Of a stretch of 62,141 nucleotides of DNA, positions 25,339-34,639 are shown one piece after another. Where the stretch lies: positions 1-62,141 of the forward strand of contig CALFMO010000051.1 in NCBI GenBank assembly GCA_937879855.1. The letters are read 5' to 3'. Source of the stretch: an uncultured Acidobacteriaceae bacterium (lineage in GTDB: Bacteria; Acidobacteriota; Terriglobia; Terriglobales; Acidobacteriaceae). Both the position numbers and the translations under genes were made by a program. Each line of letters begins with the position of its first letter. Position 1 is the first letter of the stretch. The notes beneath the pieces are model-generated. The model worked only from the letters and a program-made list of their open reading frames with translations. It searched no databases and was not told the origin of the DNA.

Positions 25339-25569
25339 TTAATCTTTGTTCATCCGCGCGGCTCTGCTCCGAACCGTAAGCTTCACTTTGGCACCCGGCT
25401 TCAAGTGGACATCTTCACCGTTTTCGCTGGTCAGCGTGTTCTCGATACGGATTTTCGAATGATCGGGCCCTTCGACCCCGATCTGTGCAATCTCAAGTTC
25501 GCCGGGAAGACGAGACGTAAAAACTTTCTCGACGATTCCGGGCAATGTGGCACTCGGCTTCTCACTCAT
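25339..25569 (-). CDS. Small conserved protein, 76 aa (intact copy)
   Basis: The protein begins MSEKPSATLPGIVEKVFTS and has a beta-rich middle (IAQIGVEG, IRIENTLTSENGEDVHLKPGAKVKLTV), compatible with a small barrel. No family is recognised. The ATG at 25569 follows AAAGGAGATGCC. The second copy at 35203-35466 carries a nonsense codon at position 17. The gene is convergent with Crp paralog C. Confidence 0.7.
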   Translation of the reverse strand: MSEKPSATLPGIVEKVFTSRLPGELEIAQIGVEGPDHSKIRIENTLTSENGEDVHLKPGAKVKLTVRSRAARMNKD

Positions 25570-25775
25570 GGCATCTCCTTTGGAGTCCGCTACGCGCCTG
25601 TGGATACGCTAGCGATTTGCGCGTTCGCCGTCTGTACAGGATTGCTCACGATTTCGCTGGGATCGGTTTCCGCAATTCCGAGCCAGTCTCCTGGGTCGTC
25701 GGACCAAACGAGTATTTTTCTACCACTGGCACGGACTCCACCAGTGCCGATAGTCACCCCAAATCTTGGATTGAT

Positions 25776-26696
25776 TCACGCTGCGGCATTCAGATTGTTG
25801 ATCTGAGTACGCGTGGGAGTGGACGATTGCGGAGTATTGTTTAGTTGGACAAGCAGAAAGTTAATTTCTCCACCGAGCAGAATCGCAAAACCGGAAAGAT
25901 AAAACCACACATATAAGCCGATCGCGGCCCCTAGCGGTCCATAAGTCCTATCAAGACTCTCAAAGTGTTTGAAGTAAACTCCCAGGAGGAACGACAGACC
26001 AATCCACGTCGTGACTGCAACAATCGCTCCGGTCAGACTATCGCGGAAGCTCTGCTTCACGTCCGGTCCGAAATGGTAGAGTAGTTCTACTGCGAGCACG
26101 GCAAAGGCGATGGCTATTCCCCACCGCAGAAAGCGCCAGGCGGCAAGTATATCCGGATTGAGGGTAAATCTCTCTGTAAACCAGATCCCCAGGTGCGTCC
26201 CCTCGACCATCAATCCTACCGCCACGAGTAACAGAGACCCGGCCAGCAACGTCAGTCCCAGCGCAATGGGGCGAGTCTTCCAAACCGGACGAGTTTCGCG
26301 GACTCGATATACGACGTCAAGGCCATCGATGATCGCAGCGAATCCGCTGGAAGCTGTCCAAATCGTGAAGATTAATCCAAGCGTGAGGAAGTGTGGGTGT
26401 TTGTGATTGACGACATCAGACACGATGTTGCGCACCAAACTCATTCCATCTCCCGGGACGAGCCTGGCCATTAAGCTTAGAAGGCCCTCAAACAATTGAG
26501 GGATCGGTACATACCCGAGCAGCGACGCCATCGAAACCAACAGCGGAAACAGTGAGAGCACAAAATAGTACGACAGCCCGGCGGCAAACACGAAGAGATG
26601 TTCGTCGTATACATCATTATAGATGGTTATCAGCGACCGCCTAATCGTGGGCCACGCTGTTCTCACACCTAACGTGAGCACCGAATCACCTCGCAC
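25776..26696 (-). CDS. YihY/virulence factor BrkB family membrane protein
   Basis: The protein has six hydrophobic spans and the family motifs: the N-terminal FAAGLSYYFVLSLFPLL, a conserved WTASSGFAAIIDGLD turn, and YGPLGAAIGLYVWFYLSG near the end. The family was once called RNase BN but these are membrane proteins of unknown transport function. At 306 aa it is typical. It has no clear partner genes. Confidence 0.9.
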   Translation of the reverse strand: MRGDSVLTLGVRTAWPTIRRSLITIYNDVYDEHLFVFAAGLSYYFVLSLFPLLVSMASLLGYVPIPQLFEGLLSLMARLVPGDGMSLVRNIVSDVVNHKHPHFLTLGLIFTIWTASSGFAAIIDGLDVVYRVRETRPVWKTRPIALGLTLLAGSLLLVAVGLMVEGTHLGIWFTERFTLNPDILAAWRFLRWGIAIAFAVLAVELLYHFGPDVKQSFRDSLTGAIVAVTTWIGLSFLLGVYFKHFESLDRTYGPLGAAIGLYVWFYLSGFAILLGGEINFLLVQLNNTPQSSTPTRTQINNLNAAA

Positions 26697-27056
26697 CCTT
26701 TCATGCCAATGGTGCTTTTCGCAATTTTACCTCTGGGGAGGTCTGTCGGATGTGCAATTTGGGGCTCAATCTGTTGCCCCGCAAATGGTAGCAAACCTGG
26801 AACGTGCCCCCTCGCCTCTGAAGCGACTTGACTGCTGATGATTTTGTTGACCAATTCAATGAAATAAGCTCACTCTCGAAGCCGAGCGAAGGGCTCGATC
26901 ATCTTGGCGAACGAGACTCATTTCTTCACGCCGTTGAGCAATTCTTCACAGCCAGGGTTGGGTCGGTGATTCTCGTCATTAACTACGGAGGGGACGACGA
27001 ACTGCGGGTCAGAAACAGGAGCTGGGGTTCCAGAGTTTGCAACGCCCGCAACAATG

Positions 27057-27248
27057 TCAACGCCCGGATGGGTCCATCGTCGGCAGCCCATTGATAACGC
27101 CCCGAAAGCCAGAGCCTTCTCGAGCCAGGCGAACTCGAAGCAAAGTCTCTCCTTCTCGAAAAGCCTTTCCGAGGATAGGAAATCCTGCGGGGCGTCTATC
27201 GTCGGTGTAGAAAAGGCCGAACCAGTGTGAGTCCGGCCTGAAGTGCAC
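27057..27248 (-). CDS. Doubtful small hypothetical protein
   Basis: The frame reads coding-like: HFRPDSHWFGLFYTDDRRPAG then FREGETLLRVRLAREGSGF. The only start is a GTG at 27248 with no site, and similar composition runs a little upstream (YYFCPHV). The rest of 26697-27470 holds nothing I can name, except a near-consensus palindrome TGTTCA-ATTT-TATACA at 27371-27386. Confidence 0.3.
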   Translation of the reverse strand: MHFRPDSHWFGLFYTDDRRPAGFPILGKAFREGETLLRVRLAREGSGFRGVINGLPTMDPSGR

Positions 27249-27474
27249 GTGGGGGCAGAAATAGTAACGCGGTCGTGAGGGTCCGAACGGTCGGTGTCTC
27301 CGCCGCTAACCCATGACCGCGTGTCGAGCTTCAGACTCAAACACGGTAATCTATTAACGTTTTGAATAACTGTTCAATTTTATACATTTCTGAAAATAAA
27401 CATGGGCGACACTCTCACTATTCTTGACGACAAAGCAATGCCGTGTGAGTTCCATCGAACGAACCGGTTGCACA

Positions 27475-27720
27475 CAACTTCTGCTTGTGGATAACGATGA
27501 TGCCGTTCGCGCCTTGATGAATGCGACACTGGAACACAAAGGATTTGATGTAGCAGGGTCAGTGCATCGGGTTGGGGAGTGGCGCATCGCGGTAACCACT
27601 GTAAAGCCGTCACCAGGATCCGGTATGTGCAGGTCGGTGAGCACGTCAAAGCTCTCGGTAGCGATTCATCTCAGAGCTTCTGTCACGCTGGCGGCAGCGA
27701 CTCGTCTGAAGCCGAACTCA
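27475..27720. pseudogene. Response-regulator receiver relic with an inverted internal segment
   Basis: On the plus strand 27475-27553 encodes QLLLVDNDDAVRALMNATLE then HKGFDV, the start of a receiver domain including its acidic pocket. From about 27556 to 27720 homology continues only on the minus strand: GFRRVAAASVTEALR, a TGA, IATESFDVLTDLHIPDPGDG, then FTVVTAMRHS and, after one extra C, QPDALTLL. This is the middle of the same kind of receiver domain, including the DLHIPDPGDG phosphorylation region. The gene is therefore broken by inversion (or two relics abut), a nonsense codon and a frameshift. Confidence 0.65.
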
Positions 27721-27821
27721 GGCGGGTTCGGTCTTTTTATGTAGTTGTGATCATTAGAGACCAGTCGTGAGTCATCCCTTCCGCGATAATCAACACTGGC
27801 GACATCCAGTTAGGACGGCCT

Positions 27822-28643
27822 TTGAGAAACCAAATCACGCCCGCAGTTAAGAAACTTAATTTTAATCCCCACACCTTTCTTTCAACCGTCGGGAAGGGCA
27901 GGGATATGGTGTCGTTTGAAAAGAGGAACACGATATTCGCTCAAGGCGATTCGACTGACGGGATATTTTTTATCCAAGAGGGAAAAGTGCAGCTCAGCGT
28001 GGTATCGGAAGCCGGGAAAGAAGCAACCCTTGGCATTTTGAGCGACGGAGACTTCTTTGGAGAAGGCGGGCTTGCTGGTCAGCTCGTCCGCATGTCTTCT
28101 GCAATTGCGGCAACAGACTGCGTCCTGCTGCACGTTGCGAAGAAGTCGATGATGCTAGCCATGAGCCGGGAACCAAAATTGTCAGCAATGTTCGTCAAAT
28201 ACCTGCTGAAGCGCAACATTCGATATCAGGATGATTTGGTCGATCAACTTTTCAATTCCAGCGAAAAGCGGTTGGCGCGAGTTCTGCTGTTGATGGCGCA
28301 ATTCGGCAAGGAAGGTGTATCCGAAATGTCGGTCCCGAGATTGAGCCAGGAAACGCTGGCAGAGATGGTAGGGACGACACGCTCGCGGGTCAGTTTTTTC
28401 ATGAACCGATTCAGGAAGCTCGGCTTTATTCACTATGATGTTGGCGACACTCTACGCGTCCACAGTTCACTCCTTAACGTTGTTCTTCACGATGACGACG
28501 GCCCGAACGTGACTCTGGGAGCCAAAGACCTAACTGCCCGCACCAGCAAAGGCTCAGAACCGCCCCCAGAGCGCGGCGGACCGCCCGACAAAGACCGTGC
28601 CAAAAGGCCGCACCTCCCCGGAGTCGCGCGACGCGCCAATTGA
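27822..28643 (+). CDS. Crp/Fnr-family transcription regulator, core paralog D with extra C-terminal tail
   Basis: The start is a TTG at 27822 with TTAGGACGG upstream. Residues 1-225 match paralogs A and C, including GDFFGEGGLAGQ and GTTRSRVSFFMNRFRKLGFI. The usual end ...NVVLHD-stop is lost, and translation runs on for about 48 residues: a short linker then PPDKDRAKRPHLPG. This resembles the DTDRAKRPPLSEP part of the small protein at 13218-13511, so the tail seems to come from fusion with a copy of that gene. Confidence 0.9.
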   Translation: MRNQITPAVKKLNFNPHTFLSTVGKGRDMVSFEKRNTIFAQGDSTDGIFFIQEGKVQLSVVSEAGKEATLGILSDGDFFGEGGLAGQLVRMSSAIAATDCVLLHVAKKSMMLAMSREPKLSAMFVKYLLKRNIRYQDDLVDQLFNSSEKRLARVLLLMAQFGKEGVSEMSVPRLSQETLAEMVGTTRSRVSFFMNRFRKLGFIHYDVGDTLRVHSSLLNVVLHDDDGPNVTLGAKDLTARTSKGSEPPPERGGPPDKDRAKRPHLPGVARRAN

Positions 28644-28716
28644 AACATGGTGCAGCCCAAAATTCGACGACGACCGATCCTGAGCACATCTTTACCAGAG
28701 AGGAATTCACATGGTC

Positions 28717-28733
28717 ATGCAACGGCGTTGCAT
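28717..28733. repeat. Perfect 8-bp inverted repeat
   Basis: ATGCAACG-G-CGTTGCAT lies between Crp paralog D and the Crp relic. There is no T-run, so it is not an obvious terminator. Confidence 0.4.
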
Positions 28734-28789
28734 GCGCGGCACAGGATGCGAGCCAGCAATTGGCATTACACTGTCTTCGCTGTCATCGC

Positions 28790-29000
28790 TGCGTCAAGCG
28801 ACGCTTGGGGGGCCTCCTTGCCACCCTTTGACACGACGACCGTTGCCACCTGAATGTAAAAGACAGAGTCAGTGAGGAACCTTGCCCAAAGACAGTCTCT
28901 TTCTTGGAAAAAGATACAGTCTCCCTCCCTTCGCAGATTTTCGTTAGGAACTTCTGAGGGTCGAATTTTCGCGGCCTGGCGCTCATTCGGTCATGGCGTT
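28790..29000 (-). pseudogene. N-terminal relic of a Crp/Fnr gene
   Basis: The minus strand encodes RPRKFDPQKFLTKICEGRET then VSFSKKETVFGQG, matching the N-terminus of the paralogs. After a frameshift it continues DSVFYIQ, but the next residues EGKVKL are missing and it resumes at TVVVSKGGKEA. Nothing of the rest remains. It is convergent with the neighbouring intact paralog D. Confidence 0.7.
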
Positions 29001-29100
29001 GTCCGGCCTGGGGGCCGCAATGTGCTTGAGGTAGCACTCTTCATGGACCGCTCTTCCGTCCTCATCCGTGTTGGTGTCGGTTTCGAGGCATAGGGGCTTG

Positions 29101-29253
29101 TCACAAATGCGGCAGGTAAAGACTCCAACTTTTTTCCTTGTCTTTTTCTCCAAGTAGCTCTGAAATCGCCTGCATCAGGTGCCGCATCTTCGCAGGGTCA
29201 GGTTCTTTTTCGGCTCGACGAAAGAGCTTTCTCCACTCTTTTATTTTGGACAC
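29101..29253 (-). CDS. Small helical protein, 50 aa
   Basis: The GTG at 29253 follows ATCAGGCTTAT; the longer frame to 29481 is not coding-like. The sequence is charged and helical: SKIKEWRKLFRRAEKEPDP, then AKMRHLMQAISELLGEK. This resembles small acidobacterial proteins of the pattern WxxLFxxAxxExDPxK. No function is known. Confidence 0.5.
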   Translation of the reverse strand: MSKIKEWRKLFRRAEKEPDPAKMRHLMQAISELLGEKDKEKSWSLYLPHL

Positions 29254-30243
29254 ATAAGCCTGATTTCCTCTGACCTTGAAATTGTACCTCGCTTTGTGCG
29301 GTATCGTACATTCAATGGTTGGATTGACGGCATTTGATGCACGGAAGTGCAGACCTGAAGATCGTGAGCTACATTGCGCAGCGTGGTTGCGGATCCTCAG
29401 TGTACGCTCGGTAGGACTTTTGGAAGATCCGAGTGGCCCAGTACCAGTCAAACTGGCAACATCTTGCCGAACAAGCCTCAATAGAAACAGACCCCGAAAA
29501 TGTTACATCTCGTTGAGGAACTCAACCGTACCTTGGATGAGGGGAGAAAAACGAAGGACTTGTTCTTGTCGATGGGGATCCCGTTATCCTGATCGAGGTC
29601 GGAAATCTGTATTTGTTTTGGCTGAATGTCGATGCCGTCGCTAAGGGCCTTGCCACCGAAAGACTTCCGCTGATCCCCGAAGCCAGGCACCCTTACCGCA
29701 GCAACAAACGGGCGCCACGCAGTTTGTTCACGACGGGAGTAGCCGGCGCCTCGCCCTCAACCCATCATCTATGATGAGCTGCGGCTTCGCCGCTCTTGGT
29801 GATCTGCTCAAGCAGCGGGAGCAGGTCCTTCTTAGAACTGACCGTCTTTCGTGAACGAGAATGTATACATTGTCGAGGGGACTTCTAGGCGTTCGGCGGC
29901 AGTTACGAAGTAGGGTGAGAGGTATCCGCAGGCGAACCGCATGGCGCCAACAAGCGGTTCGGTCTGGCACTACGGGAAATGACCTTTCAGTCGCGGACGG
30001 CATTAGCTTCCTCGACACCAGCCACAATTCGGTCTCCTTCTGTAGCAAGTTTCGCAGCCTTATTTGCAGAGTCTCCGTCAGCCGTGCCGAACGGCATATT
30101 CTTTCGTGCGCGAGGCGGACCATTCAGTTCTCGGGTGGGGCTCGCGAAAACCTCCCAGTTAATTTCTTCGCCTGGCCGGGTAGACTGTGTCGTCTATGGC
30201 ATCGACACATCCCCAACGATTAGAGGGTGCGCATGGCGATCTA
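29254..30243. other. About 1 kb without a supported gene
   Basis: A coding-like run on the plus strand (about 29573-29767) reads PVILIEVGNLYLFWLNVDAV but lacks a start, and another frame upstream reads LVEELNRTLDEGRKTKD; these could be one frameshifted relic. The rest shows no motif, tRNA or terminator. Confidence 0.4.
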
Positions 30244-30591
30244 TTATCTGTTCTCGGATCTGACATCTGGATTACTGTGGCGCCAACTCCAGTAGGCCCC
30301 TTGCTGCCGGCTGCTCAACTGAACGAAAGCACGCTTCTGGTGGTGCTCGGTCTGGTACCGCTGGTACGAGCGGTCTTCATTGCCGTCCCAGGTGTGATAG
30401 TCCTTGTGGCCCTTGTCGTAGTAGCGTTTGTTGTTCTCACTGTGCCTGTTTTCTTGGTTCCTGTCGTCTCTGTCTTGCGGGCTGGCAGCGGCCATCATTG
30501 CAACAGGTGCAGCAAGGACGGCAGTCAGAAGAAATGAACTCAGATATCGGTATCCACGGTACACGTCGGTCTCCTTTAGCGCGAGATTCAT
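30244..30591 (-). CDS. Small secreted basic protein, 115 aa
   Basis: The N-terminus carries a hydrophobic export segment (about residues 17-35, SSFLLTAVLAAPVAMMAAA). The mature part is rich in Asp, Arg, His and Tyr with the pattern YYDKGHKDYHTWDGNEDRSY then QRAFVQLSSRQQGAYWSWRH. Similar short exported proteins with YxDxxHxDYHxWxxxEDxxY are frequent in acidobacteria; role unknown. A near-consensus palindrome lies 52 nt upstream at 30643-30658. Confidence 0.65.
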   Translation of the reverse strand: MNLALKETDVYRGYRYLSSFLLTAVLAAPVAMMAAASPQDRDDRNQENRHSENNKRYYDKGHKDYHTWDGNEDRSYQRYQTEHHQKRAFVQLSSRQQGAYWSWRHSNPDVRSENR

Positions 30592-30642
30592 ATACGCAGA
30601 ATCCCGCTAACATTACTGTCTACTCTTGATACCTCTAGAGTC

Positions 30643-30658
30643 TGGTCAATACTGCTCG
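30643..30658. promoter_or_regulatory. TGnnCA-N4-TGnnCA palindrome, one mismatch
   Basis: TGGTCA-ATAC-TGCTCG lies 51 nt upstream of the secreted protein gene starting at 30591. Confidence 0.4.
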
Positions 30659-30683
30659 GTATCCTGAAGAGAATCCCGGCGAA

Positions 30684-30983
30684 TCAAACAGACTGCGGGA
30701 AAACGAATGCTGGTGGCGCACCGCGGCTACCAGCTTGTCTGCGTGATCGAGCGTCCGGCGCGAAACCCGTCTGTAGCTTGCTCCACTGTGATCGGAAATC
30801 TACCGTCTCCGGTTCAGCAAACAACGGCATAGACTCTGAGATCGCAGCCGTTCTATCCAGAAGTTTCGGCTCCTGGCCTTTTACCAGCTTGGGTCTTTCG
30901 AGCTGCTTTGCCGGAATGTCGTCGCTCGCCACTTCGGCCGTCGGAAGTTCCTCCTCTATCTCTATTCTCTTCAGTTCAGCCAT
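30684..30983 (-). pseudogene. Frameshifted copy of the 139-aa gene (14414-14833)
   Basis: The first about 73 codons match the intact copy almost base for base. After GGTTTCG an 11-base stretch present in the intact gene (TGGACGAGCCA) is missing, so translation goes out of frame to a stop. In the restored frame ADKLVAAV is still recognisable; beyond it the sequence diverges. The shared C-terminal domain is destroyed. The upstream partner at 30983-31561 is still intact. Confidence 0.85.
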
Positions 30984-31561
30984 TACGCCACCTCTTTCCT
31001 TTCCACAATCGTTGGTACCTGCACCAGTTCCTCAAATAGGGAGCGGTAGTGAATCATCGCCGTTCTCAGATCTTCTGTACTTGCTCCATTGTTCCCAACC
31101 CGCAGCGCAATCGCATGCGCAGACCGGTAATTCTCCACCACTCGGGGATGGGCGACAGAAATGTCGGCCGCACGTTGATCGAAATCGGATACGGGATACC
31201 CACGAGTTTTCATTAGAGACGAGACCAAGTCATCGGCTTCCGCGACTGCACCCCTCGGGGAGTCGACAAAACGAGACTGAACGGACTCCCACTGTTTTGA
31301 AAAACGTTCACGCTCCATGGGATCAAGATCGCGAATGTTGAGCTTTTCAACCCGCTCCTGGCGATCCGCCAGTTTCGCTTCTGCTTTTCGTTCTGACCCA
31401 TGCTTTTGCACCGCCCGCTCGTATTCGGGCCCAAACTTTTGCCGTAGATCTGCAGTCGTACTCCTGCGTTTTCGCACGTACAGCCAGGCAAGCACTGCGA
31501 TGATCAGAATCACCACGACAGCCAGCACAATGAACTTCGGATCCATCAGATTTAAATTCAT
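30983..31561 (-). CDS. Membrane-anchored hypothetical protein, 192 aa, copy 2
   Basis: This is the inverted, near-identical copy of 13836-14414, with the same membrane span, charged helical region and STEDLRTAMIHYRSLFEEL domain. Only scattered substitutions are seen, mostly in the membrane span. Its TAA overlaps the ATG of the broken downstream gene. Homology extends upstream of the start for about 110 bp, including the IHKTINSDQF-type repeat. Confidence 0.85.
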   Translation of the reverse strand: MNLNLMDPKFIVLAVVVILIIAVLAWLYVRKRRSTTADLRQKFGPEYERAVQKHGSERKAEAKLADRQERVEKLNIRDLDPMERERFSKQWESVQSRFVDSPRGAVAEADDLVSSLMKTRGYPVSDFDQRAADISVAHPRVVENYRSAHAIALRVGNNGASTEDLRTAMIHYRSLFEELVQVPTIVERKEVA

Positions 31562-31659
31562 TGAAACCTCCCTAAATCAAGAATGTCTACAAAAGCACAT
31601 TTGTTCACAAAATTCGCTGCGCGAGCAGAAACCTTGTGAATGGCCAGTATCAAAGTTTA

Positions 31660-31713
31660 GGCCACGAAAAACTGATCAGAATTGATCGTCTTGTGAATCA
31701 GTCCTCTGTGGCC
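31660..31713 (-). repeat. Coding-like repeat, LIHKTINSDQFFVA-stop
   Basis: On the minus strand this reads GHRGLIHKTINSDQFFVA then a stop. It is one of four copies (13692-13742, 36718-36770, about 48615-48655). Confidence 0.45.
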
Positions 31714-31759
31714 GAACCGAAAGTGTGTCCGCCCAGTGTGCTCGAGAATGCTATCCTGA

Positions 31760-31864
31760 ATTTGAATCTGCTGAGCGGCATATCGCCAGACCAAAGCAAA
31801 GAGAATTGCCGATAGCTTGAATGAGGACGTTCTGGATATTTTCGTCACAAATGACTAGCAAGCG
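31760..31864 (-). pseudogene. Response-regulator N-terminal relic
   Basis: The minus-strand frame reads RLLVICDENIQNVLIQAIGN then FGLAICRSADSNSG, the first strand and helix of a receiver domain, and then stops. No phosphorylation site follows. Confidence 0.45.
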
Positions 31865-31900
31865 TTCCACGTTCGCAGCCAAATTGAGAGGGATCTCCGA

Positions 31901-32101
31901 ATGTCGAAGGACGAAGTGCGTTGTCCCTATTGCGTGGTCGATGGCAAGTTCCAGGCAATGACTGTTCTGACCAACGGACGATTGATATGCAACAGCTGCG
32001 GGCACATCATTTTCCCCGACGACAAGGCTTTCAGATGTCCTTGCTCGAAGTGCCTAGAAATGAATTTCTCTCCCAGATTTCGCCGAATCCGGCAGCGGTA
32101 G
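31901..32101 (+). CDS. Small protein with three Cys pairs (zinc-ribbon type), 66 aa
   Basis: The ATG at 31901 is preceded by GAGAGGGATC. The CPYC, CNSCGHIIFP and CPCSKC pairs can bind one or two zinc ions. It resembles small rubredoxin/zinc-ribbon proteins of unknown role. There is no signal or membrane span, so it is cytosolic. The tail is basic (PRFRRIRQR), suggesting possible RNA or DNA contact. Confidence 0.7.
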   Translation: MSKDEVRCPYCVVDGKFQAMTVLTNGRLICNSCGHIIFPDDKAFRCPCSKCLEMNFSPRFRRIRQR

Positions 32102-32393
32102 CTTGACAGTCAAGTAAATAAAAGTTTGGAAAGGCGCGGGAAAAACGGAGAATCCTAGAAGCATGAAATTTCGAACCGGAAATCGTTCCAAAACCGAGTT
32201 GACAGTTCGGCGCAATTTGGACGGGTAGAAATTGGGAACGTAAAGGCTGGTCTTTAGGGTGTGCGGTGCTCCAAGCAGATCTTCCGATTGTGGCCATCCT
32301 GATTTTCATTTCGCTGGCAGGACGGGCAAACTTTTTCTTAACTCGTGCCCATTAGATTTCTCCACATCCGCGGGCGGGTGATGAGGCATCGGC

Positions 32394-34262
32394 CTAACGT
32401 CTGAGATACCACGGTACATTGATGACGGTGATTCGCTGACTGCCCTGAAAGTACAAGAGTGCCTTTAATACAGAAGAGCGATTGTTGTGTAAGAAGAGGT
32501 AGTACCAGCGTCGCTCCACTAGTTCGGGCAGAACGACAGCGACATGCTTTTCGGAGTCCTCCCTTTCCAAATTCAAGGCGTATTCCACGATTGGCTTGAC
32601 TACAAATCGGAACGGTGATTTCAGTAGCACCAGCTCAGGGACGGGAAGGTTCGCTTCTTTGGCAGGAGTTTCCACCAACCGGTTCCAATTTCTGCACAAG
32701 CTCTCGGTCTCTTCTCCACACTCCACATGAAGAACCCGAATGTGCTGCGAGAGCCCCCATGCGAATCGGAGGGCTTTTTCCGATACGACGCTCCAGCGAT
32801 CCACGGGAAGCAACACGATAGGGGCGCAGAGATCCTGGGTGTTCACTGGGACGTCAGTCTGCGTTTGTTGCTCCACCCTACCGTAGTGCCGCTTGATGCC
32901 TCTCATCAGCAGAATCATCGCAGGAATTAAGACGATCGTGATCCAAGCGCCTTCGCTGAATTTCGCGACCAAGACCACCGCTGTGGTGATCGCGGTGGCG
33001 ATTGCGCCCAGCCCATTCAGGAACATACTTTTACGCGAGCCAGCGCCGCCGACCCTTTTCCAATGCACAACCATGCCAGCCTGGGACAGTGTAAACGCCA
33101 TAAACGCCCCTACCGCATAAAGCGGAATCAGCCGATCGGTCACCCCGCGAAAAATAGCCAGCAAAATCGCCGTTAGGATCGCAAGAGCGTAAACGCCTTC
33201 CCCGAAGACGAGACGTCGCCCGCGTAATGTAAGGACATAAGGCAGAAATCCGTTGAGAGCAATCGCACGAGAAAGCCGCGGGAAGTCGGCGAACGCGGTG
33301 TTTGCTGAGAGAGATAGTACAACCAGGATCGAAACGATACCTGTCCAATAAAACCCGCCCTTTCCCGTGATCGCAGCAAGCAATTGCGAGAGCACGCTTT
33401 GGTAACCCTGCTCGCCCGGCACTGTGGCCGCAACCCCATAAGCAGGGGCCAAATATGCGATACCCAACAGCATTACCATCAGAATGGCGATGATGATGGT
33501 CAGCGTTCGGCGTGCGTATTTGTAAGTCGGGTCTTTGAAAGCCATCACTCCATTACTTACTGCTTCGACTCCGGTCATGGCTGTACAGCCGCTGGCGAAG
33601 GCGCGCATCACAAGCCATGCTCCTACGCCTGCTGTCGCGGGCATCAATCTTGGTGGCGTCACTACGGGGACTGGATGGCCCCCGGCGGCGATCGCCTTCA
33701 CGACACCGATTGCGATCATTCCAAGCAAACAAACTATGAACAAGTACGTTGGGATTAGAAATATTCCGCCGGTCTCCCGCACTCCGCGCAGATTCACAAG
33801 AGTAAGAACGGTCAAGATTCCCAGACACATGATCAACGTATGCTGTTGCAAAGAAGGAACTGCTGAAACTAGTGCGCCCACACCCGCGGAAATTCCGACT
33901 GCCGCAGTGAGGACATAATCAACCATGAGCGAAGCTGCCGCAAGCAACCCGGTCCACACTCCGAGATTTTCGCTTGCTACGGTGTACGAGCCGCCTCCTT
34001 GGGGGTACGCTTCGATGGTTTGCCGGTAAGAGAAGTACACGATACCGAGCAGCACGACAATGCTGATGCTGATGGGCAAAATGTACGTGATGCCCGCCAT
34101 TCCCAATGGAATAAGCAGCGTCAAAGCAGCTTCGGGACCATAGGCTGCTGAACTCAGCGCATCGAGACCAAAGATTGGGATGCCCTTGGCGGGACCAATT
34201 CTTTGAGCTTTCTCGTCCTCAGTTGCTAGAGGACGCCCGAGGAGTAGGTCGGCAAGATTCAT
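32394..34262 (-). CDS. APC-superfamily permease with C-terminal soluble domain
   Basis: This 622-aa inner-membrane transporter has about 12 spans (residues about 30-455) of the amino acid-polyamine-organocation type; the first-helix region GLDALSSAAYGPEAAL and the AYPQGGGSYTVA segment are typical. A soluble C-terminal domain of about 150 residues follows (UspA-like alternation of strands and helices, beginning near IVLLPVDRWSVVSEKAL). Substrate is uncertain: amino acids or potassium-type ions. The ATG at 34262 fits the start NLADLLLGRPL. Confidence 0.9.
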   Translation of the reverse strand: MNLADLLLGRPLATEDEKAQRIGPAKGIPIFGLDALSSAAYGPEAALTLLIPLGMAGITYILPISISIVVLLGIVYFSYRQTIEAYPQGGGSYTVASENLGVWTGLLAAASLMVDYVLTAAVGISAGVGALVSAVPSLQQHTLIMCLGILTVLTLVNLRGVRETGGIFLIPTYLFIVCLLGMIAIGVVKAIAAGGHPVPVVTPPRLMPATAGVGAWLVMRAFASGCTAMTGVEAVSNGVMAFKDPTYKYARRTLTIIIAILMVMLLGIAYLAPAYGVAATVPGEQGYQSVLSQLLAAITGKGGFYWTGIVSILVVLSLSANTAFADFPRLSRAIALNGFLPYVLTLRGRRLVFGEGVYALAILTAILLAIFRGVTDRLIPLYAVGAFMAFTLSQAGMVVHWKRVGGAGSRKSMFLNGLGAIATAITTAVVLVAKFSEGAWITIVLIPAMILLMRGIKRHYGRVEQQTQTDVPVNTQDLCAPIVLLPVDRWSVVSEKALRFAWGLSQHIRVLHVECGEETESLCRNWNRLVETPAKEANLPVPELVLLKSPFRFVVKPIVEYALNLEREDSEKHVAVVLPELVERRWYYLFLHNNRSSVLKALLYFQGSQRITVINVPWYLRR

Positions 34263-34639
34263 GGCGTCATTCTAGTTCACTCGATGCCCGCAAGCGGACA
34301 GGATCCGGGGGTGTATATAGTACGCAGGGTATTGGCGGTTCCTGGGGGCGCCATGGCTGAACACCGCCTTCAAGATGTGTGTTGACGCGTGAAGTGGTCA
34401 ACTTCGTTCAAAATCGTTTCAAGAGTCATGGTTGTGGAAGGAAACACTGTCCGTCTCGCGCGACCTGCTGCTTGGCGTCGCAGCTGCACATGCGACCCAC
34501 AGCAATGCGAGTCACGTTCCGGGGTGCGTTCGCGATGTCGTTGACCGCAGGCGTGGGGCGCTGTTCGGAACAGTCGCGTGAGCAGTCCTACCGGACGGGC
34601 AAACGATGACATGCGCTTACAAGCGCATGCAGCCAAGAA
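34263..34639. other. Intergenic sequence, nothing recognised
   Basis: Short open frames exist but without start signals, motifs or repeats. Confidence 0.4.

Noticed and set aside
26918..27340. Minus-strand frame of 140 codons
   Set aside because: Composition is not coding-like and it overlaps another better frame; no start signal.
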